Virus record (IMG/VR): IMGVR_UViG_3300000116_000217
Coordinates: 1 to 24,175 of that record
From: a virus
DNA length: 24,175 nucleotides
Reading direction: 5' to 3' (one strand)
Shown here in pieces: positions 7,191-15,664 of this stretch (positions are counted from its first letter, which is position 1; each line of letters opens with the position of its first letter). The notes below the pieces were generated by a model. That model did not search any database. It was not told the origin of the DNA and saw only the letters and a list, made by a program, of their open reading frames with translations. Made by a program: the position numbers and the translations under genes.

Positions 7191-8609
7191 ATGAGTTTTG
7201 ACGTTACGCCAAATACTTTGGCAAATTTATCACATTTGACTCCACGCCCAGTTAAAGGATTGTTCGGAGACAATTATCTATCTGTTGCGGACATGACGTT
7301 TGCACAACAATTTCTTCCTGAGGTCTACGAAAAAGAAGTAGAGCGATACGGAAAGCGTACTGTAGGCGGTTTCTTGCGTATGGTTGGTGCTGAAATGCCT
7401 ATGGCTTCTGACCGTGTTGTATGGTCTGAGCAGGGTCGTTTGCACATCGCATACACTGATCTTAACAGTAACAATGCTGATGCTAACACAGCTTCTCAAA
7501 TTACTAGCTTACCTACTGGTCACTTACTAGGTGCAGGTATGACTATTGTGGTTTCTGACGGCACTAACACAGCTAAAGCGCGTGTTACTTCGGTTACTGC
7601 AAATGCTGCTACTATTGCAGTATATGGTGAGGCTAATGCTATTTTACCAACTGGTCTTGATAATACAAGCGATGACAGCATAAGCATTTTCGTTTTTGGT
7701 TCTGAGTACAAAAAAGGTGAGGGCGATGTCGGTAATTCTTTCGATGCTTCATTCACAACATTTGACAACAAGCCTATTATTCTTCGTGACAAGTACAGTG
7801 TAAAAGGTTCTGATGTTGCTCAAATTGGTTGGGTAGAAGTTACTACCGAAGCTGGTACTGGCGGTTACTTGTGGTACTTGAAGTCTGAGCACGAAGCACG
7901 TCTACGTTTTGAAGACTACCTAGAAATGTCAATGGTTGAAGCTGAAAAAGCTGGCGCTGCAGGTGCTGATATGGGAACTGGTATTGAAGGTACCGAAGGT
8001 ATGTTTGAAGCTATTGGTACTCGTGGTCTTGTTTACTCTGGCGCTGTATTTGATGGTGCTGGTTCTGGTGAAGGTCTTGAAGAGTTTGATACTATTCTTC
8101 ACGAACTTGATAAGCAAGGTGCTATTGAAGAGAACATGATGTTCTTAAATCGTACTACCGCTTTAGAGATTGACAACATGCTTGCTGCTCAAAACTCTTA
8201 CGGTGCTGGTGGTACTTCTTTTGGTGTATTTGAAAACAGTGAAGAAATGGCGTTAAACTTAGGTTTCTCTGGTTTCCGTCGTGGTTCTTACGATTTCTAC
8301 AAAACTGATTGGAAATACTTGAACGACTCTGCAACACGCGGTGGTCTTCAGGCAGATATTGAAGGTGTTATTGTACCAGCTGGTACTTCTACTGTTTACG
8401 ACGAGCAATTAGGTCAAAACATTTCACGTCCTTTCTTACACGTACGTTACCGTGCTAATGAGGCTGAGGATCGTAGAATGAAATCTTGGGTTACTGGCTC
8501 AGTTGGTGGAAACTACACTAGCGCGGTTGATGAAATGAATGTTCATTTCTTATCTGAGCGTGCACTTTGTGTTCAAGCTGCTAACAACTTCGTATTATTG
8601 AAAAAATAA
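7191..8609 (+). CDS. Major capsid protein
   Basis: A 472-residue protein placed between the scaffold-like gene and the head-tail genes. The N-terminal part (PRPVKGLFGDNYLSVADM, QQFLPEVYEKEVERYGKR) fits the arm and spine helix of an HK97-type capsid fold. Residues about 85-175 form a Thr/Ala/Asn/Gly-rich, beta-rich segment that looks like an inserted surface domain. The C-terminal half has FRRGSYDFYKTDWKYLND, VIVPAGTSTVYDEQLGQN, RPFLHVRYRANEAEDRRMKS and a final LSERALCVQAANNFVLLKK, a pattern I recall from capsid proteins of crAss-like and related marine phages. Codon use differs from neighbours: 17 of 21 arginines are CGT and only one is AGA, whereas neighbouring genes favour AGA, as expected for a very highly expressed gene. 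It starts after a strong A-rich leader and ends before a hairpin terminator. Confidence 0.88.
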   Translation: MSFDVTPNTLANLSHLTPRPVKGLFGDNYLSVADMTFAQQFLPEVYEKEVERYGKRTVGGFLRMVGAEMPMASDRVVWSEQGRLHIAYTDLNSNNADANTASQITSLPTGHLLGAGMTIVVSDGTNTAKARVTSVTANAATIAVYGEANAILPTGLDNTSDDSISIFVFGSEYKKGEGDVGNSFDASFTTFDNKPIILRDKYSVKGSDVAQIGWVEVTTEAGTGGYLWYLKSEHEARLRFEDYLEMSMVEAEKAGAAGADMGTGIEGTEGMFEAIGTRGLVYSGAVFDGAGSGEGLEEFDTILHELDKQGAIEENMMFLNRTTALEIDNMLAAQNSYGAGGTSFGVFENSEEMALNLGFSGFRRGSYDFYKTDWKYLNDSATRGGLQADIEGVIVPAGTSTVYDEQLGQNISRPFLHVRYRANEAEDRRMKSWVTGSVGGNYTSAVDEMNVHFLSERALCVQAANNFVLLKK

Positions 8610-8623
8610 TATACACATAATAT

Positions 8624-8660
8624 TATCCCCTAGCTGCGGCTGGGGGATATATTTTCTTTT
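8624..8660 (+). terminator. Intrinsic terminator after the capsid gene
   Basis: An 11-bp hairpin, TATCCCCTAGC at 8624-8634 pairing with GCTGGGGGATA at 8639-8649 (one T-G wobble) around a TGCG loop, followed by the T-rich run TATTTTCTTTT. It begins 14 bases after the capsid stop. The T-tract is interrupted, so partial read-through to the downstream genes is likely. The hairpin may also protect the 3' end of the capsid mRNA. Confidence 0.85.
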
Positions 8661-8678
8661 ATTTAATTATATTATATC

Positions 8679-9533
8679 ATGGCAACAGCTAAAAAACCTG
8701 CAGCTAAAAAGACTGCAACAAAAAAACAAATGCCTGCAGAGGCGCCGGTAGTATCATTTGATAATATCGATAAACCATTACAAGAACCCACAAATCCTAA
8801 GTGGGAATATAAAGATAGACTGTACGAGCTTACAGGTAGAAAAAAACCTTTAGTGTTTAAAATACCATCAATGCACTCAGCCAAAAGCCCTTTGTTGTGG
8901 TTTGACGAAGAAAAAGGCTATCAAAGAGAGCTTAAATATGCTACTAATCAGCGTTCTTGTTTTGTAGATGAACAAAAAGGACCTGCAACTTTAGGGCGTA
9001 TTGTATTTAGAGAAGGTTCACTAAGTGTTCCTAAAGAAGAAGTTGCATTGCAACAATTACTCTCTTTATACCACCCTTATATGCATAAAGGCATTATAAA
9101 AGAATATAAGCCAGATGTAATAGCTACATCACAGGTTGATTATATAGAGATGGAATTAGACGCTATGAATTTAGCTACCTCTCTAGATTTAGATGAAGCA
9201 GAGGCTATTATGCGTGTCCAAATAGGCTCAGGAGTATCTAGAATGAGTTCTAAGGAGCTTAAACGCGATTTACTTGTATTTGCACGTAATGAGCCTAAAT
9301 TATTCTTAGATCTTGCTAATGATGAAAATGTACATTTAAGAAACATCGGTATTAAAGCTACAGAAATGGGTATTTTAAAACTGTCAGCGGATCAACGAAC
9401 GTTCTTTTATGGAGATACAAATCGAAAACTAATGACTGTTCCGTTTGACGAGCACCCTTATTCAGCACTTGCGGCCTATTTCAAAACAGATGAAGGCATG
9501 GAAGTTTTGAATGCTATTGAAAAACGACTTTAA
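8679..9533 (+). CDS. Conserved phage structural protein with basic histone-like N-tail
   Basis: A 284-residue protein bracketed by two terminators, directly after the capsid gene. Residues 1-17 are a Lys/Ala tail (MATAKKPAAKKTATKKQ) resembling histone H1-type DNA-binding tails. The body begins with PKWEYKDRLYELTGRKKPL, LLWFDEEKGYQRELKYATNQ and ends with a helical region (SSKELKRDLLVFARNEPKLF, LANDENVHLRNIGIKATEMG) and HPYSALAAYFKTDEG. I recall this combination from conserved proteins next to the capsid gene in crAss-like and flavobacterial phages, but I know no established function for it. Auxiliary capsid or head-completion protein are candidates. No catalytic motif, signal peptide or membrane segment is evident. 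The start is preceded by an AT-only leader (ATTTAATTATATTATATC). Confidence 0.75.
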   Translation: MATAKKPAAKKTATKKQMPAEAPVVSFDNIDKPLQEPTNPKWEYKDRLYELTGRKKPLVFKIPSMHSAKSPLLWFDEEKGYQRELKYATNQRSCFVDEQKGPATLGRIVFREGSLSVPKEEVALQQLLSLYHPYMHKGIIKEYKPDVIATSQVDYIEMELDAMNLATSLDLDEAEAIMRVQIGSGVSRMSSKELKRDLLVFARNEPKLFLDLANDENVHLRNIGIKATEMGILKLSADQRTFFYGDTNRKLMTVPFDEHPYSALAAYFKTDEGMEVLNAIEKRL

Positions 9534-9543
9534 GTCTTAATAG

Positions 9544-9573
9544 TGGGGGTCGTGAAAACGGCTCCCATTTTTT
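9544..9573 (+). terminator. Intrinsic terminator with GAAA tetraloop
   Basis: A 10-bp hairpin, TGGGGGTCGT at 9544-9553 pairing with ACGGCTCCCA at 9558-9567 (two G-T wobbles), closed by the stable tetraloop GAAA at 9554-9557 and followed directly by six T at 9568-9573. It lies 11 bases after the stop of the 284-aa structural gene and 16 bases before the next ATG. It is a textbook Rho-independent terminator on the plus strand. Confidence 0.9.
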
Positions 9574-9588
9574 AATAAATATATAACT

Positions 9589-10344
9589 ATGAGCGTAAGC
9601 GTAGATACGGTGTATCAAAGAGTGTTAGCTATTGTTAACAAAGAACAGAGAGGATATATAACACCTCAAGAATTTAACATATTTGCTAATCAAGCTCAAT
9701 TAGACATATTTGAGCAATACTTTTATGACATTAATCAGTTTAGTAGAATACCTGGTAATAATACAGAGTATGCAGACATACTTAATCTGTTAAGAGAAAA
9801 AATAGCTGTTTTTGAAAAAAGAGCAGAGCTAACATACGATACTAATAGCGCAGTATGGTTAAGGCCGTCAGATATGTCTAGACTAGGTACATTAATGTAC
9901 GATCCCGCAGTTGGTTTACCAAATGAATGTGATCTTGTGTCAAAAAATGAGCTCATATATTTATTAAATAATCCATATACAAGGCCAACAAAAGATAGAC
10001 CTGTTTATGTAGAGTATGAAAATGGCTATGAAATATATTTTGGCCAAGAACAGCTTTTTACAAACAGCACGGTTACAGATGGTGACCCCGACGATGGCGC
10101 TGTTTCTAAAATAAAATGTGATTACATTAAAAAACCCGCATTAGTTAATTGGGCATATCAAGATATATTAGGTGCAGCGCAATATAATTCAGCAGCTTCT
10201 GTAGATTTTGAGTTGCATAGTACAGAAGAGGTTGAATTAGTGTTTAAGATTTTAGAAATTGCGGGTATTGCAATAAAAGACCCTAGTTTGTATCAAATAT
10301 CTGATCAAACAGACAAAGAAAAAGTACAACAAGAAAAATCATAA
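9589..10344 (+). CDS. Putative tail ring / head-tail connector protein (251 aa)
   Basis: A 251-residue protein whose N-terminus (SVDTVYQRVLAIVNKEQRGY, ITPQEFNIFANQAQLDIFEQ) has a helical pattern that I recall from small structural proteins next to the gp4-like connector in crAss-like phages, where ring proteins stack below the portal. The middle has a DNA-independent, beta-rich look (GYEIYFGQEQLFTN, VSKIKCDYIKKPALVNW), and the C-terminus (STEEVELVFKILEIAGIAIK, DPSLYQI) is a helix followed by a charged tail; 'DYIKKPA..W' and 'E.....ILE.AGI...DP.L' are features shared with connector/ring proteins. There is no enzymatic motif. It follows a terminator and precedes the next ring-type gene by 3 bases. 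Function is assigned by position and remembered family pattern; a tail-tube component is equally possible. Confidence 0.65.
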   Translation: MSVSVDTVYQRVLAIVNKEQRGYITPQEFNIFANQAQLDIFEQYFYDINQFSRIPGNNTEYADILNLLREKIAVFEKRAELTYDTNSAVWLRPSDMSRLGTLMYDPAVGLPNECDLVSKNELIYLLNNPYTRPTKDRPVYVEYENGYEIYFGQEQLFTNSTVTDGDPDDGAVSKIKCDYIKKPALVNWAYQDILGAAQYNSAASVDFELHSTEEVELVFKILEIAGIAIKDPSLYQISDQTDKEKVQQEKS

Positions 10345-10347
10345 TAT

Positions 10348-11217
10348 ATGGGATTAGCAACAGACGCGCAGAGTTATTACGAAGACTCTATACAGGGAAC
10401 TTATCAGTTTACTGTAATTCAAGATATTATAAATTCATTTATGATTTCTTACGTTGGAGAGGACAAACTTATTTCAAAAGTAAAAAGATCGGATATTGTA
10501 TTTCACGCAATGCGTGGTATCCAAGAATTTAGTTTTGATACTTTCCCGTCAACTAAAGCCATTGAGGAAGAGTTAGGCCCTACATTATCTATAACTTTAC
10601 CTCATGATTATGTTAATTATACAAAAATTTCTTGGATAGATGATGACGGCATTGAAAGAATAATATATCCTACTAATAATACTACTTATCCAATAAGTTA
10701 TTTAAAAGACTCTGATGGTAATAATATATATGATAAACAGGGGTCTCAAATATACACAGAAGGTAGCACAACTTTAGATAAGTTTACAGCTGCAAACACA
10801 AATAACAATTTTACAACTACGGAGTCTGAATTTTTTAATTTATACAGATACGGTAATCGTTTTGGAGGTTCTCCTGAACAAATGCAAACTAACGGTGTTT
10901 TTTTTATTGACCAAACAGCAGGCGTTATACGGTTTAGTTCGGACCTTGCTAATAAGCTTGTTGTACTACGGTATATTAGTGATGGGCTAGGACATGATGA
11001 AGATATGAAGGTACATAAGTTCGCTGAAGATGCTATATACAAATATATTGCGTATGCAATATTATCGAGAAGAGCTAATGTTCCAGAATACCAGGTTGCT
11101 AGATTTAAAAAAGAAATGATAGCGTCTAAGCGTAACGCTAAATTGCGCATGTCAAATTTAAAATTATCTGAAATGGCTCAGGTATTACGTAACCAAGCTA
11201 AGTGGATAAAGCATTAA
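10348..11217 (+). CDS. Putative head-tail adaptor / ring protein (P22 gp4-like)
   Basis: A 289-residue protein with the features of the connector that binds the portal in short-tailed phages (P22 gp4 / T7 tail tubular A type). It has an N-terminal helix with SDIVFHAMRGIQEFSFDTFP, then SITLPHDYVNYTKISWIDDD, a variable loop region rich in Asn/Thr, a strand KLVVLRYISDGLG and a C-terminal helical bundle (EDAIYKYIAYAILSRRANVP, YQVARFKKEMIASKRNAKLR). The 'LP.DYVN....SW.D..G' and 'F..EA.Y.YI......R.NVPE' patterns recur in this family. It lies between the 251-aa ring-type gene (3 bases upstream) and the stabilisation protein gene (3 bases downstream), the order expected for building the tail outward. 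No Shine-Dalgarno sequence precedes the ATG. Confidence 0.75.
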   Translation: MGLATDAQSYYEDSIQGTYQFTVIQDIINSFMISYVGEDKLISKVKRSDIVFHAMRGIQEFSFDTFPSTKAIEEELGPTLSITLPHDYVNYTKISWIDDDGIERIIYPTNNTTYPISYLKDSDGNNIYDKQGSQIYTEGSTTLDKFTAANTNNNFTTTESEFFNLYRYGNRFGGSPEQMQTNGVFFIDQTAGVIRFSSDLANKLVVLRYISDGLGHDEDMKVHKFAEDAIYKYIAYAILSRRANVPEYQVARFKKEMIASKRNAKLRMSNLKLSEMAQVLRNQAKWIKH

Positions 11218-11220
11218 TTT

Positions 11221-14200
11221 ATGGCTAAAATACAAAGAACGTTTACAGGCGGTAAAATGAATAAAGACCTAGATGAAAGATTACTTTCTCCAGGTCAATA
11301 TAGAGACGCTTTAAACATACAAGTTTCTACTTCTACAGGTTCTGATGTTGGCGCAATAGAAAATATACCTGGCAACACGATAAAAAACGCAAGACCTGAC
11401 GGAGATAGCATATGGCAAAGTAATTTTGGCATTGGTGTAGCTACTAATGTTGTAGGCAGCGTAGTAGACGGTCAGAATGATAAAATATATTATTTAGTAG
11501 CAACTCAAAATGCTAGCGTAAGCTTAATTGCTGAATACGATCAAAATACGGATGTATTAGATTTAGTATTAACGGATACACAATCTATTCTTAACTGGAA
11601 CTGGAAAAATCCTATAACAGGTATAAATATTTTAGAAGGCGTTTTGTTATTTACTGATAATAATAGAGAGCCTAAAAAAATAAATATAGACAGGTTTAAG
11701 GAAGGTACTACAAATGCTCAAACTCACACGCAAGTATATAATAGAGACTTTGTAGAGGCAGATATTACTGTAATTAAGAAAAGACCTCAAAATGCCCCTT
11801 CTTTAGAAACAAAGGCTACTAAAAAAACAGGTACTGGGATTGGTTGTGGTTTAAATCCCGTAGAGGTAACACATAATTTTTCATTATCTGGTGTAGTGAC
11901 TGGTGACAACGTGCCTGTGCCTAATGGGACAGAAGTGGATTTAAACTTCACCGGCTTGAACGATTGGGCTGTAGACGATATAGTCATATTAAACGCATCA
12001 AAGCCTAGAGAAAAAAATTTAATAGACGAATATAGAGTTAGAGCAAAAGTAAAGACACCTTTGCCAACTGGCTCGCCTTATACATATAAGCTAGAAGTGT
12101 TATCGGCATCGTCTGATATGGCGAGTGAAAATTTAGTTTGGTCTTGTTTATTAGAAGAAGACCCGCCGATGTTTGAAAATAAGTTTCCTCGATTTGCATA
12201 TAGATGGAAATACATTGACGGAGAGTATTCCGGGTTTTCACCCTTCTCAGAGCCTGCGTTTATAGGTGGTGACTTTGAATATAAAAGCTCTAAGGCTCAT
12301 AATGTTGGTATGAAAAATAACTTACGTTATTTAAGAATTCATACTTTTGAAACCCCACCAGACGATGTTGTAGAAATAGATATATTATATAAAGAAACTA
12401 ACTCAACCGGTATATATAAGGTGGATTCAGTTGGAGATACCGCGACTGAATATGAAATTACTTCTGAAATAGTAGGCCCTATTATTGAGCCCAACCAGTT
12501 TCTTAGAACTTTTGATAATGTTCCTCGTAAAGCGAAATCGCAAGAGGTTGTATCAAATAGAATAGTTTATGGTAATTATACACAAGGATATGATATAACC
12601 AATAAACCTAACATAACAGCGTCTGTAACTTCTACTAATCACCCGCAACTAAAAAGAGCAAATTCTTCGGTTAAATCACTTAGAAACTACCAAGTGGGTG
12701 TTGTTTTTGGTGATGCTTACGGAAGAGAAACACCTGTTTTTACAAGTGAGAATGCAAGTGTTACTGTTGATAAACAATCTGCTGTTAAAGTAAATTCAAT
12801 AAGCGCACAAGCAAGCGGAACCGCCCCAACCTGGGCTGCGTATTTTAAATACTATATAAAAGATATTAGCGGTGAATACTATAATCTAGCTTTAGATAGG
12901 TTTTTCCCTGCAGACGACGGCAATGTTTGGCTTTCTTTTCCAAGTGCCGAAAGAAACAAATTACAGGAAGGCGACTTTTTAGCACTAAAAAAGGTGCATG
13001 ATGATGAAGCTTCTGTTGATGAAGACATTAGATATAAAGCTTTAAGCATTTCTAATGAAACGCCGGAAGATGTTTTGTACAAAAAAACAGTTATAGCCGA
13101 GCATCAAGTAAGTTTATGTAATGTTGGGGAGGGCGATACTGTTATAACTTTTAACGGGCCAAGATCTGATTTTAATACAAAATTTGCACAAGCATTTAAT
13201 CAAGGTGGTTTTATTAGATTACAAACAGCTAATGGGCAAACTGATTTATATGAAATAAAAGAAGGTGGCCCTACTCAAAGTGTACCTCAAAATGGTTTAG
13301 ATAGTGTAAATTATAGGGTTGTTTTAGAAGAAGCCTTAGGATCAGAAATAGCGGGTAGTAATATAGGTGTAAGTAAAATAGCCGTTATAGATTATGTTGC
13401 AAGGCCGCGCAGAATGTATAACGGTAAGTTTTTTGTTAAAATAAATATAGATGCTAATTTTAAAGACTTTTTAATAGACCCACAGCATCAATTAAACCCT
13501 GTTTACGAAAATGTTGCACTTGCGGCTAGTAACAATCCTATTATTACGCCAGTTAACTCTGTAAGAACAGTTAGTGATACTGCTCCAGAAATAATATCTC
13601 AAGTAGCTTGGCAAGATCACCAAAACGGTGGCTATACAATAGCTGATTACCCTGAGCAAGGCAGTAATCAATTTACACTTTTATATCTGCCTCACGACGA
13701 AGCTCTCACGGAAAGTGGCACTATAGATAACACGGATCTCGATATTACATCGCCAGATGGTGGCACCGGGTGGTTTGTAAATAATATGAAGGTTGGGAAA
13801 TTTATTAAATTTGAACAAGACCCCGACCAAAATTATTACAAAATAACCAATATATCTACTTTAGTAAGAGCCAGAGCGGATGCCACTCCTACTAATAATA
13901 CTTATACAGGGAGAGACATAGAGCTTGTTAGAACTTTTACATTAGATAAAAATATACAAAACCACCCTGTCGACGATTGGAGCGGCTCTCCTGCATCCGC
14001 GACTGATGTAAGTAAATACGATTTTGAAATATTTAAGCAAACTACAGATTGGGATACATTCTTAGACCAGTTTAATGTAGAGTTTTCTTCATCTTCACCA
14101 GCTATATTTGAAACTATACCGCAAGAAACTTTAGATTTAGATATATATTATGAAGCTACTGATGCTTTACCTATAAATACTTATACTAACTCGATAAGCA

Positions 14201-15630
14201 TCGATTGGTTTAACTGCTACAGCTTTGGGAATGGTGTAGAATCTAATCGTATAAGAGATGATTTTAACGCGCCTACTATAGACAAAGGCTCTAAGGCTTC
14301 GGCGCCATTAGATGAGCCCTATGCAGAAGAGGTGCGTAAAACAGGGCTTATATACTCTGGTATTTTTAATTCTCTTTCAGGTGTAAATAATCTTAACCAG
14401 TTTAACATGGCTGAAAAGATTACCAAAGACATAGAACCTATATACGGTGGTATACAGAAACTGCATGCTAGAGATACTTCGTTAGTTGCTTTTTGCGAGG
14501 ATAAAGTATATAGAATACTAATAGACAAAGACGCTATATATAATGCAGATGGCAATCCTAATTTAATTGCTAGCAATAGGGTATTAGGTGATGCTTCTGC
14601 TTTTGCAGGCGAGTACGGTATATCTACCAATCCTGAGTCGTTTGCTTCTTATGGGTTTAGAATTTACTTTACTGATAAGAAAAGAAGCTCAGTGCTTAGG
14701 TTATCCATGGACGGTATAACCAGTATATCGGATAAAGATATGTCTCAATATATTGAAGATGCGTTTAAAGCAGAAACAAATTCTTATATATGGGGTAGTT
14801 ATGATCAAACAACAGGGTGTTATAACTTATCTATTAATAACGAAACGTTATCTTTTCAAGAAAAGGTTAATGGGTGGCCTACTAGACTATCTTATATGGC
14901 AGTCGCGGGACAATCTTTAAATAATGAATATTATACATTTAACCAGGCTAATTTATACGAGCATTCTGCAGAAAGCAATAGAAACACTTTTTATGGCCTA
15001 GGATACAATGCTTCTGTAAAGGTTATATTTAATGACCAGCCTTCTAGTATAAAAAATTTTAAAGCACTATCTTACGAAGGTGATACTGGGTGGATTGCCG
15101 AGGTTGTTACACAAGAGCAAGACGGAAGCGTAAGCACTTGGGTTAAAAAAGAAGGTATATATTATAACTTTATATCTGGTAAAGCTGGTACATGGGATAA
15201 TGACGCACAATCCGGTACTTTAAAAGCTGAAGCTTTTAATATTCAGGGACTTGGTTATCCTACTAGTGTTGTAAACAATAATAATAATCCTTCTGGAAAT
15301 GTTGATGACGTATATACTATAGTATTACCGCATATTAATGATTCAGCTCAGGTAAAAGATATGTTATTTACCAAAAGACCTAATAACGACATTCATTCGG
15401 TAGGTACTATTGAAAGTATAAATAGAGTTACTAATACAATGACTGTTAAAAACACAACAGGCAAAGGCTTAGGAGCAACATCTATTAGTAACTTTTTATT
15501 TATAGTTAAAGATGAATACAAAAATACTTCAGGTGTTATAGGCTATTACGCCGATGTAGAAATGTCAACAAACAGCACAGCTAAGAAAGAACTGTTTGCT
15601 ATCAACTCGGAAGTTTTTATAAGCAGCTAA
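11221..15630 (+). CDS. Tail stabilisation protein (P22 gp10-like; tail 'muzzle' type)
   Basis: At 1469 residues this is the largest complete gene in the window. Its N-terminus, RTFTGGKMNKDLDERLLSPG followed by QYRDALNIQVSTSTGSDVGA, is the recognisable start of the 'stabilisation protein' family of short-tailed phages (compare P22 gp10), in which this domain packs against the connector. Long members in crAss-like phages form the tail barrel or muzzle. The rest is beta-rich, with WLSFP/W-containing repeats, FRIYFTDKKRSSVLRLSMDG (a beta-propeller-like blade near residue 1150) and YNLSINNETLSFQEKVNGW, a pattern typical of the C-terminal propeller of this family. A region near residues 640-830 (DEDIRYKALSISNETPEDVL onward) may be an inserted domain. 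It begins 3 bases after the preceding stop. No signal peptide or enzymatic motif was seen. Confidence 0.85.
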   Translation: MAKIQRTFTGGKMNKDLDERLLSPGQYRDALNIQVSTSTGSDVGAIENIPGNTIKNARPDGDSIWQSNFGIGVATNVVGSVVDGQNDKIYYLVATQNASVSLIAEYDQNTDVLDLVLTDTQSILNWNWKNPITGINILEGVLLFTDNNREPKKINIDRFKEGTTNAQTHTQVYNRDFVEADITVIKKRPQNAPSLETKATKKTGTGIGCGLNPVEVTHNFSLSGVVTGDNVPVPNGTEVDLNFTGLNDWAVDDIVILNASKPREKNLIDEYRVRAKVKTPLPTGSPYTYKLEVLSASSDMASENLVWSCLLEEDPPMFENKFPRFAYRWKYIDGEYSGFSPFSEPAFIGGDFEYKSSKAHNVGMKNNLRYLRIHTFETPPDDVVEIDILYKETNSTGIYKVDSVGDTATEYEITSEIVGPIIEPNQFLRTFDNVPRKAKSQEVVSNRIVYGNYTQGYDITNKPNITASVTSTNHPQLKRANSSVKSLRNYQVGVVFGDAYGRETPVFTSENASVTVDKQSAVKVNSISAQASGTAPTWAAYFKYYIKDISGEYYNLALDRFFPADDGNVWLSFPSAERNKLQEGDFLALKKVHDDEASVDEDIRYKALSISNETPEDVLYKKTVIAEHQVSLCNVGEGDTVITFNGPRSDFNTKFAQAFNQGGFIRLQTANGQTDLYEIKEGGPTQSVPQNGLDSVNYRVVLEEALGSEIAGSNIGVSKIAVIDYVARPRRMYNGKFFVKINIDANFKDFLIDPQHQLNPVYENVALAASNNPIITPVNSVRTVSDTAPEIISQVAWQDHQNGGYTIADYPEQGSNQFTLLYLPHDEALTESGTIDNTDLDITSPDGGTGWFVNNMKVGKFIKFEQDPDQNYYKITNISTLVRARADATPTNNTYTGRDIELVRTFTLDKNIQNHPVDDWSGSPASATDVSKYDFEIFKQTTDWDTFLDQFNVEFSSSSPAIFETIPQETLDLDIYYEATDALPINTYTNSISIDWFNCYSFGNGVESNRIRDDFNAPTIDKGSKASAPLDEPYAEEVRKTGLIYSGIFNSLSGVNNLNQFNMAEKITKDIEPIYGGIQKLHARDTSLVAFCEDKVYRILIDKDAIYNADGNPNLIASNRVLGDASAFAGEYGISTNPESFASYGFRIYFTDKKRSSVLRLSMDGITSISDKDMSQYIEDAFKAETNSYIWGSYDQTTGCYNLSINNETLSFQEKVNGWPTRLSYMAVAGQSLNNEYYTFNQANLYEHSAESNRNTFYGLGYNASVKVIFNDQPSSIKNFKALSYEGDTGWIAEVVTQEQDGSVSTWVKKEGIYYNFISGKAGTWDNDAQSGTLKAEAFNIQGLGYPTSVVNNNNNPSGNVDDVYTIVLPHINDSAQVKDMLFTKRPNNDIHSVGTIESINRVTNTMTVKNTTGKGLGATSISNFLFIVKDEYKNTSGVIGYYADVEMSTNSTAKKELFAINSEVFISS

Positions 15631-15664
15631 TAATACGTAATAATAATTTATAAACTAATTTAAT

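Noticed and set aside
7936-8139. 67-codon plus-strand frame inside the capsid gene
   Set aside because: Leu/Val repeats arise from reading GCT/GGT-rich capsid codons out of frame; no initiation signal.
15631-15637. TAATACG, the first seven bases of a T7-type promoter
   Set aside because: The following bases (TAATAATAATTTATAAAC) do not continue the consensus, and the match lies in a low-complexity AT spacer.
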